Shown: piece by piece, positions 20,071 to 27,800 of the stretch | Layout of the letters: the number at the start of each line of letters is the position of its first letter | How positions within the stretch are numbered: position 1 is the first letter of the stretch | Source: Streptomyces sp. NBC_00193 | GTDB taxonomy: Bacteria > Actinomycetota > Actinomycetes > Streptomycetales > Streptomycetaceae | DNA: 64,000 nt | NCBI RefSeq assembly: GCF_026342735.1 | Contig: NZ_JAPEMM010000001.1 | Location: 2,790,001-2,854,000 of the forward strand | Direction: 5' to 3' | Notes under the pieces: model-generated | Databases searched by the model: none | Seen by the model: the letters and a program-made list of their open reading frames with translations, nothing else | What the model was told of the DNA's origin: nothing | Translations under genes and position numbers: made by a program

Positions 20071-21126
20071 ATGAGCATGCGATACCGAATTCTGGGTGGG
20101 ACCGGCATCGAGGTCAGTACGCACTGCCTCGGCACGATGATGTTCGGCGCGGTCGGCAATCCGGATCACGAGGAGTGCGCGCGGATCATCCACGCCGCGC
20201 TCGATCACGGGATCAACTTCGTGGACACCGCGGACATGTACTCCGCCGGGGAGTCCGAGCAGATCGTGGGCAAGGCCCTGAAGGGCCGGCGGGACGACGT
20301 CGTGCTCGCGACCAAGGTGCACTTCCAGATGGGCGAGGGCCGCAACCGCAGCGGGAACTCCCGGCGCTGGATCGTGCGGGCCGTCGAGGACAGCCTGCGC
20401 CGACTGGACACGGACTGGATCGACCTCTACCAGGTGCACCGGCCGGATCAGGGCACGGACGTAGAGGAGACCCTGTCCGTCCTCGGCGATCTGGTCCGGG
20501 CCGGGAAGATACGGGCCTTCGGCTGCTCCACCTTCCCGGCCGAGGAGATCGTCGAGGCGCACCACGTCGCCGAACGGCGGGCCCTGCCGAGGTTCCGGAC
20601 CGAGCAGCCGCCGTACTCGATCCTCGCGCGCGGGATCGAGACCAGTGTGCTGCCGGTGGCCCGGCGGTACGGGATGGGCGTCCTGACCTGGAGCCCGCTC
20701 GCGTCGGGATTCCTGAGCGGGAAGTACCGGCTCGGGAGCGCCGTCGACATGACCTCGGGGCGTCCGGCACTGACTCCGGCCCGCTTCGACCCCGCGGTTC
20801 CGGGCAACATCGCGAAGCTGGAGGCCGTGGAGCAGCTGGTGGAGCTCGCCGACTCCATCGGCTGCACGCTGCCCGAGCTGGCGGTGGCCTTCCCGTTGGC
20901 GCATCCCGCCGTCACCTCGGTGATCACCGGTCCGCGGACGATGGAGCAGCTGGAAGCCCTGCTGAAGGGTGCCGGACTGGTCCTCGACGATGCGACCCTC
21001 GACCGGATCGACGAGATCGTGGAGCCGGGCCGGAACCTGTACCACCCGGACGGGGCCTGGCGCTCGCCGGCGCTGGCGGATGTCGCTCAGCGGAGGCGGG
21101 TGCTGGGAGACCGTTCCGCCGGGTAG
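20071..21126 (+). CDS. aldo/keto reductase
   Basis: 351-residue NADPH-dependent oxidoreductase with a TIM-barrel fold. The catalytic tetrad is visible: Asp and Tyr in FVDTADMYSAGESEQIV, Lys in VVLATKVHF, and His in LYQVHRPDQGT. The C-terminal cofactor loop is AHPAVTSVITGPRTMEQLE. The long loop variant with TWSPLASGFLSGKY is typical of AKR families acting on aldehydes or sugars. ATG at 20071 is used; ATG at 20077 (MRYRILGGTG) is as likely, and neither has a good ribosome site. It sits between the two collagen-like genes, with its own terminator hairpin upstream and parS sites downstream. Substrate unknown. Confidence 0.9.
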   Translation: MSMRYRILGGTGIEVSTHCLGTMMFGAVGNPDHEECARIIHAALDHGINFVDTADMYSAGESEQIVGKALKGRRDDVVLATKVHFQMGEGRNRSGNSRRWIVRAVEDSLRRLDTDWIDLYQVHRPDQGTDVEETLSVLGDLVRAGKIRAFGCSTFPAEEIVEAHHVAERRALPRFRTEQPPYSILARGIETSVLPVARRYGMGVLTWSPLASGFLSGKYRLGSAVDMTSGRPALTPARFDPAVPGNIAKLEAVEQLVELADSIGCTLPELAVAFPLAHPAVTSVITGPRTMEQLEALLKGAGLVLDDATLDRIDEIVEPGRNLYHPDGAWRSPALADVAQRRRVLGDRSAG

Positions 21127-21143
21127 GCGGGCGGATCCTCCGA

Positions 21144-21159
21144 TGTTTCACGTGAAACA
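21144..21159. other. parS: parS site 3
   Basis: Perfect TGTTTCACGTGAAACA, intergenic, 18 bp after the aldo/keto reductase stop. Confidence 0.95.
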
Positions 21160-21167
21160 GGCACGGA

Positions 21168-21183
21168 TGTTTCACGTGAAACA
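21168..21183. other. parS: parS site 4
   Basis: Perfect TGTTTCACGTGAAACA, 24 bp from site 3 start to start with only 8 bp between the two sites, so bound ParB dimers would be close neighbours on roughly the same face of the helix. Confidence 0.95.
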
Positions 21184-21400
21184 CGGACCGCCGAGAAGCC
21201 GCAGGTACTCGAACCTCCGGTCGGACCCGAGTGGCCCCGCGGCAGGCCGCCAAGTGGCGGTGTGGGCTACACCGTTCCGCTGACCGATGGGCGCGCCGGT
21301 CGGGTCCACGGCACCGGGGTCCTCAGGATGGCCCGCGGAGCCCGGTCGCATCTCCGGACTTCGCAGTTCCATTCGATCCGGTGTGTGCGAGGAGCGGTAC

Positions 21401-22201
21401 ATGAGTTCTGAGAACAAGACCCGTACCTACCTGGGGCCGCTGCCCCGACGGGCCGGCTGGCTGACGGGAGGCACGCTCGCCACGGTGGCGCTGGTACTGG
21501 GGGGCCTGGCGTCCCCGGCGGTGGCGCTGGCCGAGGCGTCGGGGGGTCCGGACCACTGCAAGTCGAACAGAGCTACCGCGCCGATGGCGGCTCACGGCGA
21601 CGACTGCAAGGTGGGCCCGCGCGGACCCAAGGGACCCAAGGGAGACAAGGGCGCGACGGGTCCCACCGGCCCCCGAGGTGCGACCGGAGCGACGGGCCCG
21701 ACCGGACCGCGCGGCTACCCGGGTGCGACCGGAGCCACGGGAGCCACGGGTGCGACCGGCGCGACCGGTCCGACGGGTCCGCGGGGCGCCAGCGGCGTGT
21801 GCTACGACGTCGACGCCCACCGGCCTGCGGCCTCCCGTGAGGTGAAGGCGGTGCTCTCGGACGGCGTCACCTACGCCGGCATCCGCGACCTGCAGCCCAC
21901 GGTGACCCCCTGGCGCTGGTACGACCTGACCACCACGGGGGACACCTACCCCGAGGACGCCTGTGCGGTCTCGATCTCGGAGCAGGCCAACATCGTCAAC
22001 GTCGAGGTGCTGACCACGGGCGGCCTCGTCTATGAGACCTCCTGTGACGTCGTCCCTGCCACCCCGGACTCCCTCGACTGCACAGGAGTGTGGGCGGCCG
22101 CCAGCCCTCAGCCCACCCCGGGTGCGAACGGCCTGGCCCAGTTCGCGCACAAGGCGCTGAGCAGGGAAGACCGCAACATCAACCCCATGGTGATCAAGTA
22201 G
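21401..22201 (+). CDS. secreted collagen-like protein (paralog of 18546)
   Basis: 266 residues and clearly paralogous to the larger protein at 18546. The N-terminus [20 protein letters not shown] and signal segment [20 protein letters not shown] match it position by position. The collagen part (residues 72-131) has only 20 triplets, with charged GPR, GPK and GDK units at the start and GAT/GPT later, then GVC. The C-terminal domain conserves [42 protein letters not shown] and LDCTGVW with the paralog, including the Cys pattern. GAGGAG lies 9 bases before the ATG. Two parS sites lie about 220 bp upstream. Probably extracellular; function unknown. Confidence 0.87.
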   Translation: MSSENKTRTYLGPLPRRAGWLTGGTLATVALVLGGLASPAVALAEASGGPDHCKSNRATAPMAAHGDDCKVGPRGPKGPKGDKGATGPTGPRGATGATGPTGPRGYPGATGATGATGATGATGPTGPRGASGVCYDVDAHRPAASREVKAVLSDGVTYAGIRDLQPTVTPWRWYDLTTTGDTYPEDACAVSISEQANIVNVEVLTTGGLVYETSCDVVPATPDSLDCTGVWAAASPQPTPGANGLAQFAHKALSREDRNINPMVIK

Positions 22202-22209
22202 CGGGTGCT

Positions 22210-23016
22210 CTACTCCGGCTCGGTTTCCGGGCCGCCGAAGTCCGGACTGGTGAAGTCCGGAGACGAGTAACCGGGACGGGGCCCCCCAGCCGGGGCCCCG
22301 GGACTGGTGAAATCGGGCCGGGTGTATCCCAGGTTGGGGATGCGCCCGGCTCCCGGCTTTCTGGGGGCAGGGAAGCCGGCCCCTGCGCTGGGATCGGCCA
22401 GCGCGTCCCGGAGGAACGGCACGATGCCCCGCTCCAGCAGGGCGTTGCGCCAGGCCTCCCGGGCCCGCGACACCTCGTCGGGTACGGCCTCCGTCTCGTC
22501 GGCCGCCACCTCGGTGGAGCTGTTGCGGACGGCCGTCACGAGCAGCCCGATCACGGCGAAGAGCAGGGCGGCCGCGGTGAGCCCGCCGAAGAGCCAACCC
22601 GCCGTCAGCATCGTGTCGGCGAAGGCCGGTTCGGGTTCAATCATCTTCAGGATGTAGCCCACCAGCAGGAAGATCAGCATGGCGGTGCCGGCCAGGACCG
22701 GCGCGAGGACCGCGACGACGGCGCTGACGCCCGCGCCACCGCCCTGCCCGTCGCCCTCCTCCCCCGTGGTCCCGGGGGTGGACAGGATCTCGTCCTGCCG
22801 CTCTTTGCGGACCTTCACGTAGTGGTCGTACTCGGCTGCGGCCGCGGCCGTCAGCAGCCCGGTGGCCCCCATGGCCATGGTGCGCAGCTGTTCGGCGTTC
22901 AGCCGTTCGCCGAGGGCGGCGAGCTCGGGCCGGGCGTTCGCCGTGCGCAGCGCCTCGTCGAGGAGCCGATCGAACTCCGGTCGGTCTTCGGTGAGCAGGT
23001 GCGGAGCGCTGGTCAT
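22210..23016 (-). CDS. hypothetical membrane protein with SPDF-repeat tail
   Basis: 268 residues, not assigned to a known family. The N-terminal ~100 residues are soluble and helical (FDRLLDEALRTANARPELAAL, EYDHYVKVRKERQDEILS). Two transmembrane helices follow (AVLAPVLAGTAMLIFLLVGY and WLFGGLTAAALLFAVIGLLV), then a helical stretch (SRAREAWRNALLERGIVPFL). The Pro-rich tail contains the near-repeats YTRPDFTSPG, YSSPDFTSPDF. ATG at 23016 was preferred over 23022 because GGGGGA then has proper spacing. It converges with the collagen-like gene (8 bp apart). Conserved in Streptomyces as far as I recall, without known role. Confidence 0.7.
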   Translation of the reverse strand: MTSAPHLLTEDRPEFDRLLDEALRTANARPELAALGERLNAEQLRTMAMGATGLLTAAAAAEYDHYVKVRKERQDEILSTPGTTGEEGDGQGGGAGVSAVVAVLAPVLAGTAMLIFLLVGYILKMIEPEPAFADTMLTAGWLFGGLTAAALLFAVIGLLVTAVRNSSTEVAADETEAVPDEVSRAREAWRNALLERGIVPFLRDALADPSAGAGFPAPRKPGAGRIPNLGYTRPDFTSPGAPAGGPRPGYSSPDFTSPDFGGPETEPE

Positions 23017-23170
23017 GTGCATCCCCCGATGCTCCGTGGGGACCGGTATGTCCGTGTTGAACGGGGCGCCGGCACAAACGGAGGAGAGCCTGCTACGGAT
23101 AGAGCGATGGTAGAGCGCCCACGCCGTACGTCGACAGGGGCTTTCCGGAAATACCCAGCTCCGGGAAGCC

Positions 23171-24415
23171 TCAGTCGTTCAGCGGGAGTTGCACGACGAG
23201 TAGTTTGCCCGCCATCGTCACGCCACCGTCCATCGCGATGGCCAGGCCTTCCGCGTAGACGTGCGGGCCGACGACGGCCTCGGGACCGTGTGCGCCGTCA
23301 CCGTCCTCGGTGCCCACCTCGCCCAGCAGGTAGGGGATGGGGCTGTGGCCGTGCACGACCCGGCTGCCACCGTAGGTGCCGATGAGCTCGCGTACCGCCT
23401 GGGGGCCGGTGTCCTCGTCGCGGAAGGCGAAGCGCTTGGTGAACTTGCGGAACAGGTCCCAGGTGATGTCGGCGTCGTTGCGGTTGAGCAGCTCGTGGAT
23501 GGTGTCGTTGACGTCCTCGACCGAGTCGCCGTAGTCGAGGTAGGCGGTGGTGTCCGAGTGCAGGAGCAGGTGGTCGTCGACCAGGACGGCCGCGTCCAGC
23601 CGGGACATCCACTGGAGGTGGACGTCCTGCAGGCGGTCCATGTCGGTGCGCTGGCCGCCGTTGAGGAGCCAGGCGGCCTGGAAGGTGGCGGTGCCGGCGC
23701 CGGAGACGACGGGGGTGTCCCCGAACCGCTTGGCGCCGATGAGCAGCAGCTCGTGGTTGCCCATGAGGGCCTTGCAGTAGCCGCCCGCGGCGGCGGCTTC
23801 GGCGGAGAGCCGCATGACGAGGTCGATGACCCCGATGCCGTCGGGTCCGCGGTCGGTGAAGTCGCCGAGGAACCAGAGCCGGGCATTGCCGGCGGACCAG
23901 TTGCGGTCGGCGTCGATGAGCCCCTGGAACTGCAGTTCGGCGACGAGTTCGTCGATGTACCCGTGGACGTCGCCGACGACGTAGAGCGGGCCGGGGCCCT
24001 CGCCGGGGGTCTCCTGGGGGACGTACTGGATCTGAACGGTGTCGCCGGGACCGCCGAGGGCGCCGCGCCCGATGACGGGGAGATCGCGCTGCGTCGGGGT
24101 GTACCCGTCGGGGTCGCTCTCCTCGGTGGCGTGGCCCATCGGGCGGCCGGCGGGCTCTCCGAAGGCGCCGGGGGCGCCGTACGGGGCTTCGTGGCCGTAG
24201 CCGTGCTGGGCGGGGACGGGAGCCGGGCCCGCGTCGTAGTACGCGGGGTACTCGCCGTAGACGGGTGCGTCCGACCCGAACCCCGTGGAGCCGACCGATC
24301 CGGCTGCTGCGGCTCCCGGGTGAACGGGATGCGAGGCGGGTTCGGCGACCGGCAACCGGAAGTCCCGCTCGGTGTCCGTCCGCACCGCGGGTCCCTGACC
24401 GGCCCCCTGAGTCAT
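23171..24415 (-). CDS. calcineurin-like metallophosphoesterase
   Basis: 414 residues. The N-terminal ~130 residues are low-complexity (Pro/Gly/Ala/Tyr-rich, probably disordered). The phosphoesterase domain then shows all the metal-binding motifs: VVGDVHGYIDELV, FLGDFTDRGPDGIGVID, MGNHELLLIGAK, and GGSRVVHGHSPIPYLLGE near the end. This pattern is that of PPP-type (ApaH/serine-threonine-phosphatase-like) enzymes, so substrates could be phosphoproteins or dinucleoside polyphosphates. ATG at 24415 with GGAGGGG was chosen over an upstream ATG at 24448. It is transcribed towards the membrane protein gene at 22210, from which it is separated by about 150 bp. Confidence 0.87.
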   Translation of the reverse strand: MTQGAGQGPAVRTDTERDFRLPVAEPASHPVHPGAAAAGSVGSTGFGSDAPVYGEYPAYYDAGPAPVPAQHGYGHEAPYGAPGAFGEPAGRPMGHATEESDPDGYTPTQRDLPVIGRGALGGPGDTVQIQYVPQETPGEGPGPLYVVGDVHGYIDELVAELQFQGLIDADRNWSAGNARLWFLGDFTDRGPDGIGVIDLVMRLSAEAAAAGGYCKALMGNHELLLIGAKRFGDTPVVSGAGTATFQAAWLLNGGQRTDMDRLQDVHLQWMSRLDAAVLVDDHLLLHSDTTAYLDYGDSVEDVNDTIHELLNRNDADITWDLFRKFTKRFAFRDEDTGPQAVRELIGTYGGSRVVHGHSPIPYLLGEVGTEDGDGAHGPEAVVGPHVYAEGLAIAMDGGVTMAGKLLVVQLPLND

Positions 24416-24606
24416 CGACCCCTCCACCACCGTCGCGCTGCCGTACACCTGCGGACCCTTCCGCCTCGGGGGCGGAGGGTCCGTGATGTCGTGCGCCCAT
24501 CATAGGAATGCAGCTCGCGCTCTGTGACGCACCAGGGGTGGTGAATCCTGGTCGGAGCTGGTCCTTCCTACCGGTTTCTCCCGATATGAGTGTTGCTGAA
24601 ATCCCG

Positions 24607-24627
24607 GGCGGGGCCGGCGGCCCCGCC
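24607..24627 (-). terminator. hairpin downstream of LacI regulator
   Basis: GGCGGGG (24607-24613) pairs with CCCCGCC (24621-24627), 19 bp past the stop of the LacI gene on the minus strand. Confidence 0.5.
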
Positions 24628-24645
24628 GTTGGGCCGGCGTGGTGG

Positions 24646-25761
24646 TCAGTCCTGCGCCGGGGAACGGGGCGGGCTGACGGTCGTACGGGGCTGCCTGCGC
24701 TGGGACGAGGTACGGATGATCAGCTCGGTCGGGATGACCTGTTCGACGGGTCCGCCCGTGTCGACGCCCTCGATGGCGTCGATGAGCAGCTGGACGACGG
24801 CGGTGCCGATGCGGCGCGGTTTGAGGGACAGGGTGGTGATGGGCGGCTCGGTGTTGGCGTACACGGTGGATTCGCTGCAGCACACGAGCAGCAGATCCTC
24901 GGGAACGCGCAGGCCGTAGCGCCGGGCGGCGGCGAGCAGGTCGGTGCCGTTGGGGTCGAACAGGCCGTAGACGGCATCGGGCCGGTCGGGCCGGGCGAGC
25001 AGCCGGTCGGCGGCGACGGCGCCGGCGCACGGATCGTGGGCGGGGTAGGACTCGTAGACGGGATCTTGGCCCACGCGCTCGCACCAGCGCAGGTAGGCCG
25101 TGGTGGAGAGCCGGGTGTAGGTGTCGGTGGTGGTGCCGGTCAGGAGCCCGATGCGGCGTGCTCCGGCGGCGGCGAGGTGGTCGAGGAGGCCCAGGACGGC
25201 GGCCTCGTGGTCGTTGTCGACCCAGGCGGTGACGGGGAGTGAACCGGCCGGGCGTCCGTCGGATACGACGGGCAGACCCTGGCGGACCAGTTCGGTGACG
25301 ACGGGATCGTGGTCGGAGGGGTCGATGACGACGGTGCCGTCGAGGGCCACGTTGGACCAGACGTCGTGTCGGGAGGTGGCGGGGAGGATGACGAGGGCGT
25401 AGCCGCGAGCGAGCGCGGCGGAGGTGGCGGCCCTGGCCATCTCGGCGAAGTACGCGAATTCGGTGAAGGTGAAAGGTTCATCCCCGTACGTCGTCACGGT
25501 CAGGCCGATGAGGCCCGACTTGCCGGTGCGGAGGGTGCGGGCCGCCGCGGAAGGGCGGTAGCCCAGCCGGTCTGCGACCTCGCGAACGTGGCGGCGGGTG
25601 GCGTCCGGCAGCCGTCCCTTCCCGTTGAGGGCGTCGGAGACGGTCGTGATCGAGACGCCCGCCGCGGCGGCCACGTCCCTGATGCCGGCCCGGCTTTGTC
25701 GGCCGGCGGCCCGCCGGGTGGTCTCGGTCCGGCTCACCTGATGCTTCCCTGCTGCTGTCAT
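24646..25761 (-). CDS. LacI-family transcriptional regulator
   Basis: 371-residue repressor-type protein. The N-terminal HTH with hinge reads GIRDVAAAAGVSITTVSDAL and GKGRLPDATRRHVREVADRL. A periplasmic-binding-protein-like effector domain follows (IGLTVTTYGDEPFTFTEFAY ... VYGLFDPNGTDLLAAARRY). The ligand is unknown. ATG at 25761 is used; GTG at 25737 (VSRTETTRRAAG) has the better ribosome site GGGAAG and may be the true start. It is divergent from the hisC-like gene across a 362-bp gap that contains a 22-bp perfect palindrome, a candidate operator. Confidence 0.88.
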   Translation of the reverse strand: MTAAGKHQVSRTETTRRAAGRQSRAGIRDVAAAAGVSITTVSDALNGKGRLPDATRRHVREVADRLGYRPSAAARTLRTGKSGLIGLTVTTYGDEPFTFTEFAYFAEMARAATSAALARGYALVILPATSRHDVWSNVALDGTVVIDPSDHDPVVTELVRQGLPVVSDGRPAGSLPVTAWVDNDHEAAVLGLLDHLAAAGARRIGLLTGTTTDTYTRLSTTAYLRWCERVGQDPVYESYPAHDPCAGAVAADRLLARPDRPDAVYGLFDPNGTDLLAAARRYGLRVPEDLLLVCCSESTVYANTEPPITTLSLKPRRIGTAVVQLLIDAIEGVDTGGPVEQVIPTELIIRTSSQRRQPRTTVSPPRSPAQD

Positions 25762-26123
25762 GGCGAGCCGATAGTAGGGCTCGGTGGGCAGCGCGGTCCG
25801 GATGCATATGCACGCGTTGACAGGCACGATTCTGCACGGTTCGCCACCCCCAATGACCTTGGAAATGAAGGTGTTTGGTCACTGGCGGTATCTGGTGCCC
25901 CTGCCGACGGGACCGTGCATGCCAAAACGGTGCGCTCTCGGGCTCTGCTCAACTCACCTGTACGAGGGACGCGCGCCACGGCGCAGGCCACCGGCGCACG
26001 CATATATGCGTGCGCTCTCCCGCATTCCAGGCGCCTGCCGTTCTCGGATCGACGGAATCCTCATAAGGTGAGGAGTATTGAGTCGACGGCGACGTCGTAC
26101 GGGATGGTCGAGGAGGACCTGCG
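25762..26123. other. 362-bp divergent intergenic region between LacI and hisC-like genes
   Basis: No credible gene is seen; the open frames here lack ribosome sites and family similarity. Besides the palindrome at 25994-26015 it holds a smaller one, TGCATATGCA (25803-25812), close to the LacI start, and both share a CATAT core. The region is less GC-rich than its surroundings, as expected for a control region. Confidence 0.6.
25994..26015. promoter_or_regulatory. 22-bp perfect palindrome, candidate operator
   Basis: The half-site GCGCACGCATA is followed immediately by its exact reverse complement. It lies 109 bp before the hisC-like start and 233 bp from the LacI start. It is a candidate operator, though LacI-family sites usually have a central CG rather than the AT centre here, so another regulator is possible. 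Confidence 0.45.
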
Positions 26124-27206
26124 GTGAGCGAGAAGAGCCCGAAGCTGCGCGCCGAGCTGGACGGCATTCCCACCTACAAGCCCGGGAAGCCCGCGGCTGC
26201 GGGCGGTCCGGTCGCGTTCAAGCTGTCCTCGAACGAGAACCCGTACCCGCCCCTGCCTGGGGTCCTGGAGAGCGCGGTCGCGGCGGCCGGCCACTTCAAC
26301 CGGTACCCGGACATGATGTGCACCGGCCTGGTGAACGAGCTCGCCGAGCGCTTCGGGGTCCCGGCCGAACACATCGCCACCGGCACCGGCTCGGTCGGTG
26401 TCGCCCAGTCGCTGATCCAGTCGACGGCGGGTCCGGGTGACGAGGTCATCTACGCCTGGCGGTCTTTCGAGGCTTATCCGATCATCGTTCAGATCTCGGG
26501 TGCGACGTCGGTTCAGGTCCCGCTGGCCGAGGGCGACGTGCACGACCTGGACGCAATGTTCGAGGCGATCACCGAGCGGACCCGGCTGATCTTCGTCTGC
26601 AACCCCAACAACCCCACCGGCACCGCCGTGCGCCGTGCCGAGCTGGAGCGGTTCCTGGACCGGGTGCCCTCCGACATCCTCGTCGTCATCGACGAGGCGT
26701 ACAAGGAATTCGTCCGCGACGTCGAGGTCCCGGACGGCATCGAGCTCTACCGCAGCCGCCCCAACGTCGCCGTGCTGCGTACGTTCTCCAAGGCGTACGG
26801 GCTCGCCGGCCTGCGCGTCGGCTTCGCGGTCGCACACGAGCCGGTGGCCGCGGCGCTGCGCAAGACCGCGGTGCCCTTCGGTGTCAGCCAGCTCGCCCAG
26901 GACGCGGCGGTCGCCTCGCTGCGGGCCGAGGACGAGCTGATGGGCCGGGTCGGGTCGCTGGTGGGCGAGCGCGCCCGGGTCTACGGGGCGCTCCTGGCCC
27001 AGGGCTGGACCGTGGTGCCCGAGACGCAGGCCAACTTCGTGTGGATGCGGCTCGGGGAGCGCACCTCCGACTTCGCGGCGGCCTGCGAGAAGGCCGGCGT
27101 GGTGGTCCGGCCCTTCGCGGGCGAGGGCCTGCGGGTCACGATCGGCGAGCCCGAGGCGAACGACCTCTTCCTGCACACGGCAGAGGCGTTCTTCAAGGAG
27201 ATGTAA
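26124..27206 (+). CDS. hisC: histidinol-phosphate aminotransferase-like enzyme
   Basis: 360-residue class I/II PLP aminotransferase of the HisC group. Motifs seen are [55 protein letters not shown], and the Schiff-base Lys in [20 protein letters not shown]. HisC transfers an amino group from glutamate to imidazole-acetol phosphate, but close relatives act on aromatic amino acids (pheA is encoded further along). No his genes are adjacent, so this may be a second HisC or an aromatic aminotransferase. GTG at 26124 has GAGGAGG upstream. Divergent from a LacI regulator. Confidence 0.85.
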   Translation: MSEKSPKLRAELDGIPTYKPGKPAAAGGPVAFKLSSNENPYPPLPGVLESAVAAAGHFNRYPDMMCTGLVNELAERFGVPAEHIATGTGSVGVAQSLIQSTAGPGDEVIYAWRSFEAYPIIVQISGATSVQVPLAEGDVHDLDAMFEAITERTRLIFVCNPNNPTGTAVRRAELERFLDRVPSDILVVIDEAYKEFVRDVEVPDGIELYRSRPNVAVLRTFSKAYGLAGLRVGFAVAHEPVAAALRKTAVPFGVSQLAQDAAVASLRAEDELMGRVGSLVGERARVYGALLAQGWTVVPETQANFVWMRLGERTSDFAAACEKAGVVVRPFAGEGLRVTIGEPEANDLFLHTAEAFFKEM

Positions 27207-27243
27207 GTGCTCCCGTAGGGGAGTGGTGCTCCCGGGACTGGTG

Positions 27244-27612
27244 TCAGGCCAGTTCCACGCGGATGGGGTCGCCGTCGCGGACGGTGGCCAGCAGGCGGGG
27301 GTCGCCGTCGAACGAGCCGAGGACGTTGCACGGGCTCGCCAGGCGGCTCTCGCCCCCGCGGGAGATCGGGGTGGGGCCGTAGGGCAGCGCGAGCGCGTCG
27401 CCCTCGGTCCAGAACGCGACCGTGCCGGGCTCGACGACCTGCTGGGCGTCGTGCTCCAGTGCCACGGAGACGCCGGTGTCGAAGTAGACCTCCTCGCCCC
27501 AGGTGTTGGCGGAGGCGGAAATGGGGAGCGCGTCGGCGAGCGCCTTGGCGGTCGGGGTCTCGTCAAGCGTTGCGGTGAGCTGGCCGGCGGGCCAGAGGAA
27601 TCGAATCTTCAT
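27244..27612 (-). CDS. cyclophilin-like fold protein (PF04126)
   Basis: 122-residue protein of the small cyclophilin-like family: MKIRFLWPAGQLTATLDETP, ALPISASANTWGEEVYFDTG, VEPGTVAFWTEGDALALPYG and PTPISRGGESRLASPCNVLG. Prolyl-isomerase activity has not been established for this family, and the role is unknown. ATG at 27612 was chosen (MKIRF start shared by the family). Immediately upstream lies a 19-bp inverted repeat (27620-27638) that could be an operator for this gene. It is divergent from cydA and convergent with the hisC-like gene. Confidence 0.8.
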   Translation of the reverse strand: MKIRFLWPAGQLTATLDETPTAKALADALPISASANTWGEEVYFDTGVSVALEHDAQQVVEPGTVAFWTEGDALALPYGPTPISRGGESRLASPCNVLGSFDGDPRLLATVRDGDPIRVELA

Positions 27613-27619
27613 GGGTCGC

Positions 27620-27638
27620 ATTCAACAATCTGTTGAAT
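27620..27638. promoter_or_regulatory. 19-bp inverted repeat before the cyclophilin-like gene
   Basis: ATTCAACA-ATC-TGTTGAAT is an 8-bp perfect inverted repeat with a 3-bp centre. It ends 8 bp before the start codon of the cyclophilin-like gene. Such AT-rich sites are typical of GntR- or MarR-type operators. The regulator is unknown. Confidence 0.45.
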
Positions 27639-27659
27639 TTATTCGCTAGGGGGACCCCC

Positions 27660-27690
27660 TTGAAAGATGCCGACAGCGGTACGACATAAT
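27660..27690 (+). promoter_or_regulatory. candidate cydA promoter
   Basis: TTGAAA (27660-27665), a 19-bp spacer and CATAAT (27685-27690), ending 9 bp before the Rex operator, so that bound Rex would cover the transcription start. Confidence 0.4.
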
Positions 27691-27699
27691 GCTTGTGAA

Positions 27700-27715
27700 T
27701 GTGAACGCGTTCACA
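27700..27715. promoter_or_regulatory. Rex operator (ROP) of the cyd operon
   Basis: TGTGAACGCGTTCACA is a perfect 16-bp palindrome, identical to the consensus bound by the NADH-sensing repressor Rex in Streptomyces. It lies 85 bp before cydA. In S. coelicolor Rex controls the cydABCD operon, lifting repression when the NADH/NAD+ ratio rises under oxygen limitation. Confidence 0.93.
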
Positions 27716-27800
27716 AGCGTGTCCTGCTTCCTCCCGGATTGAGTGGGATACAAGAGGCAAACTGCGGCTGTGACCACGGCGAAACGAAGGAGACGACGAC

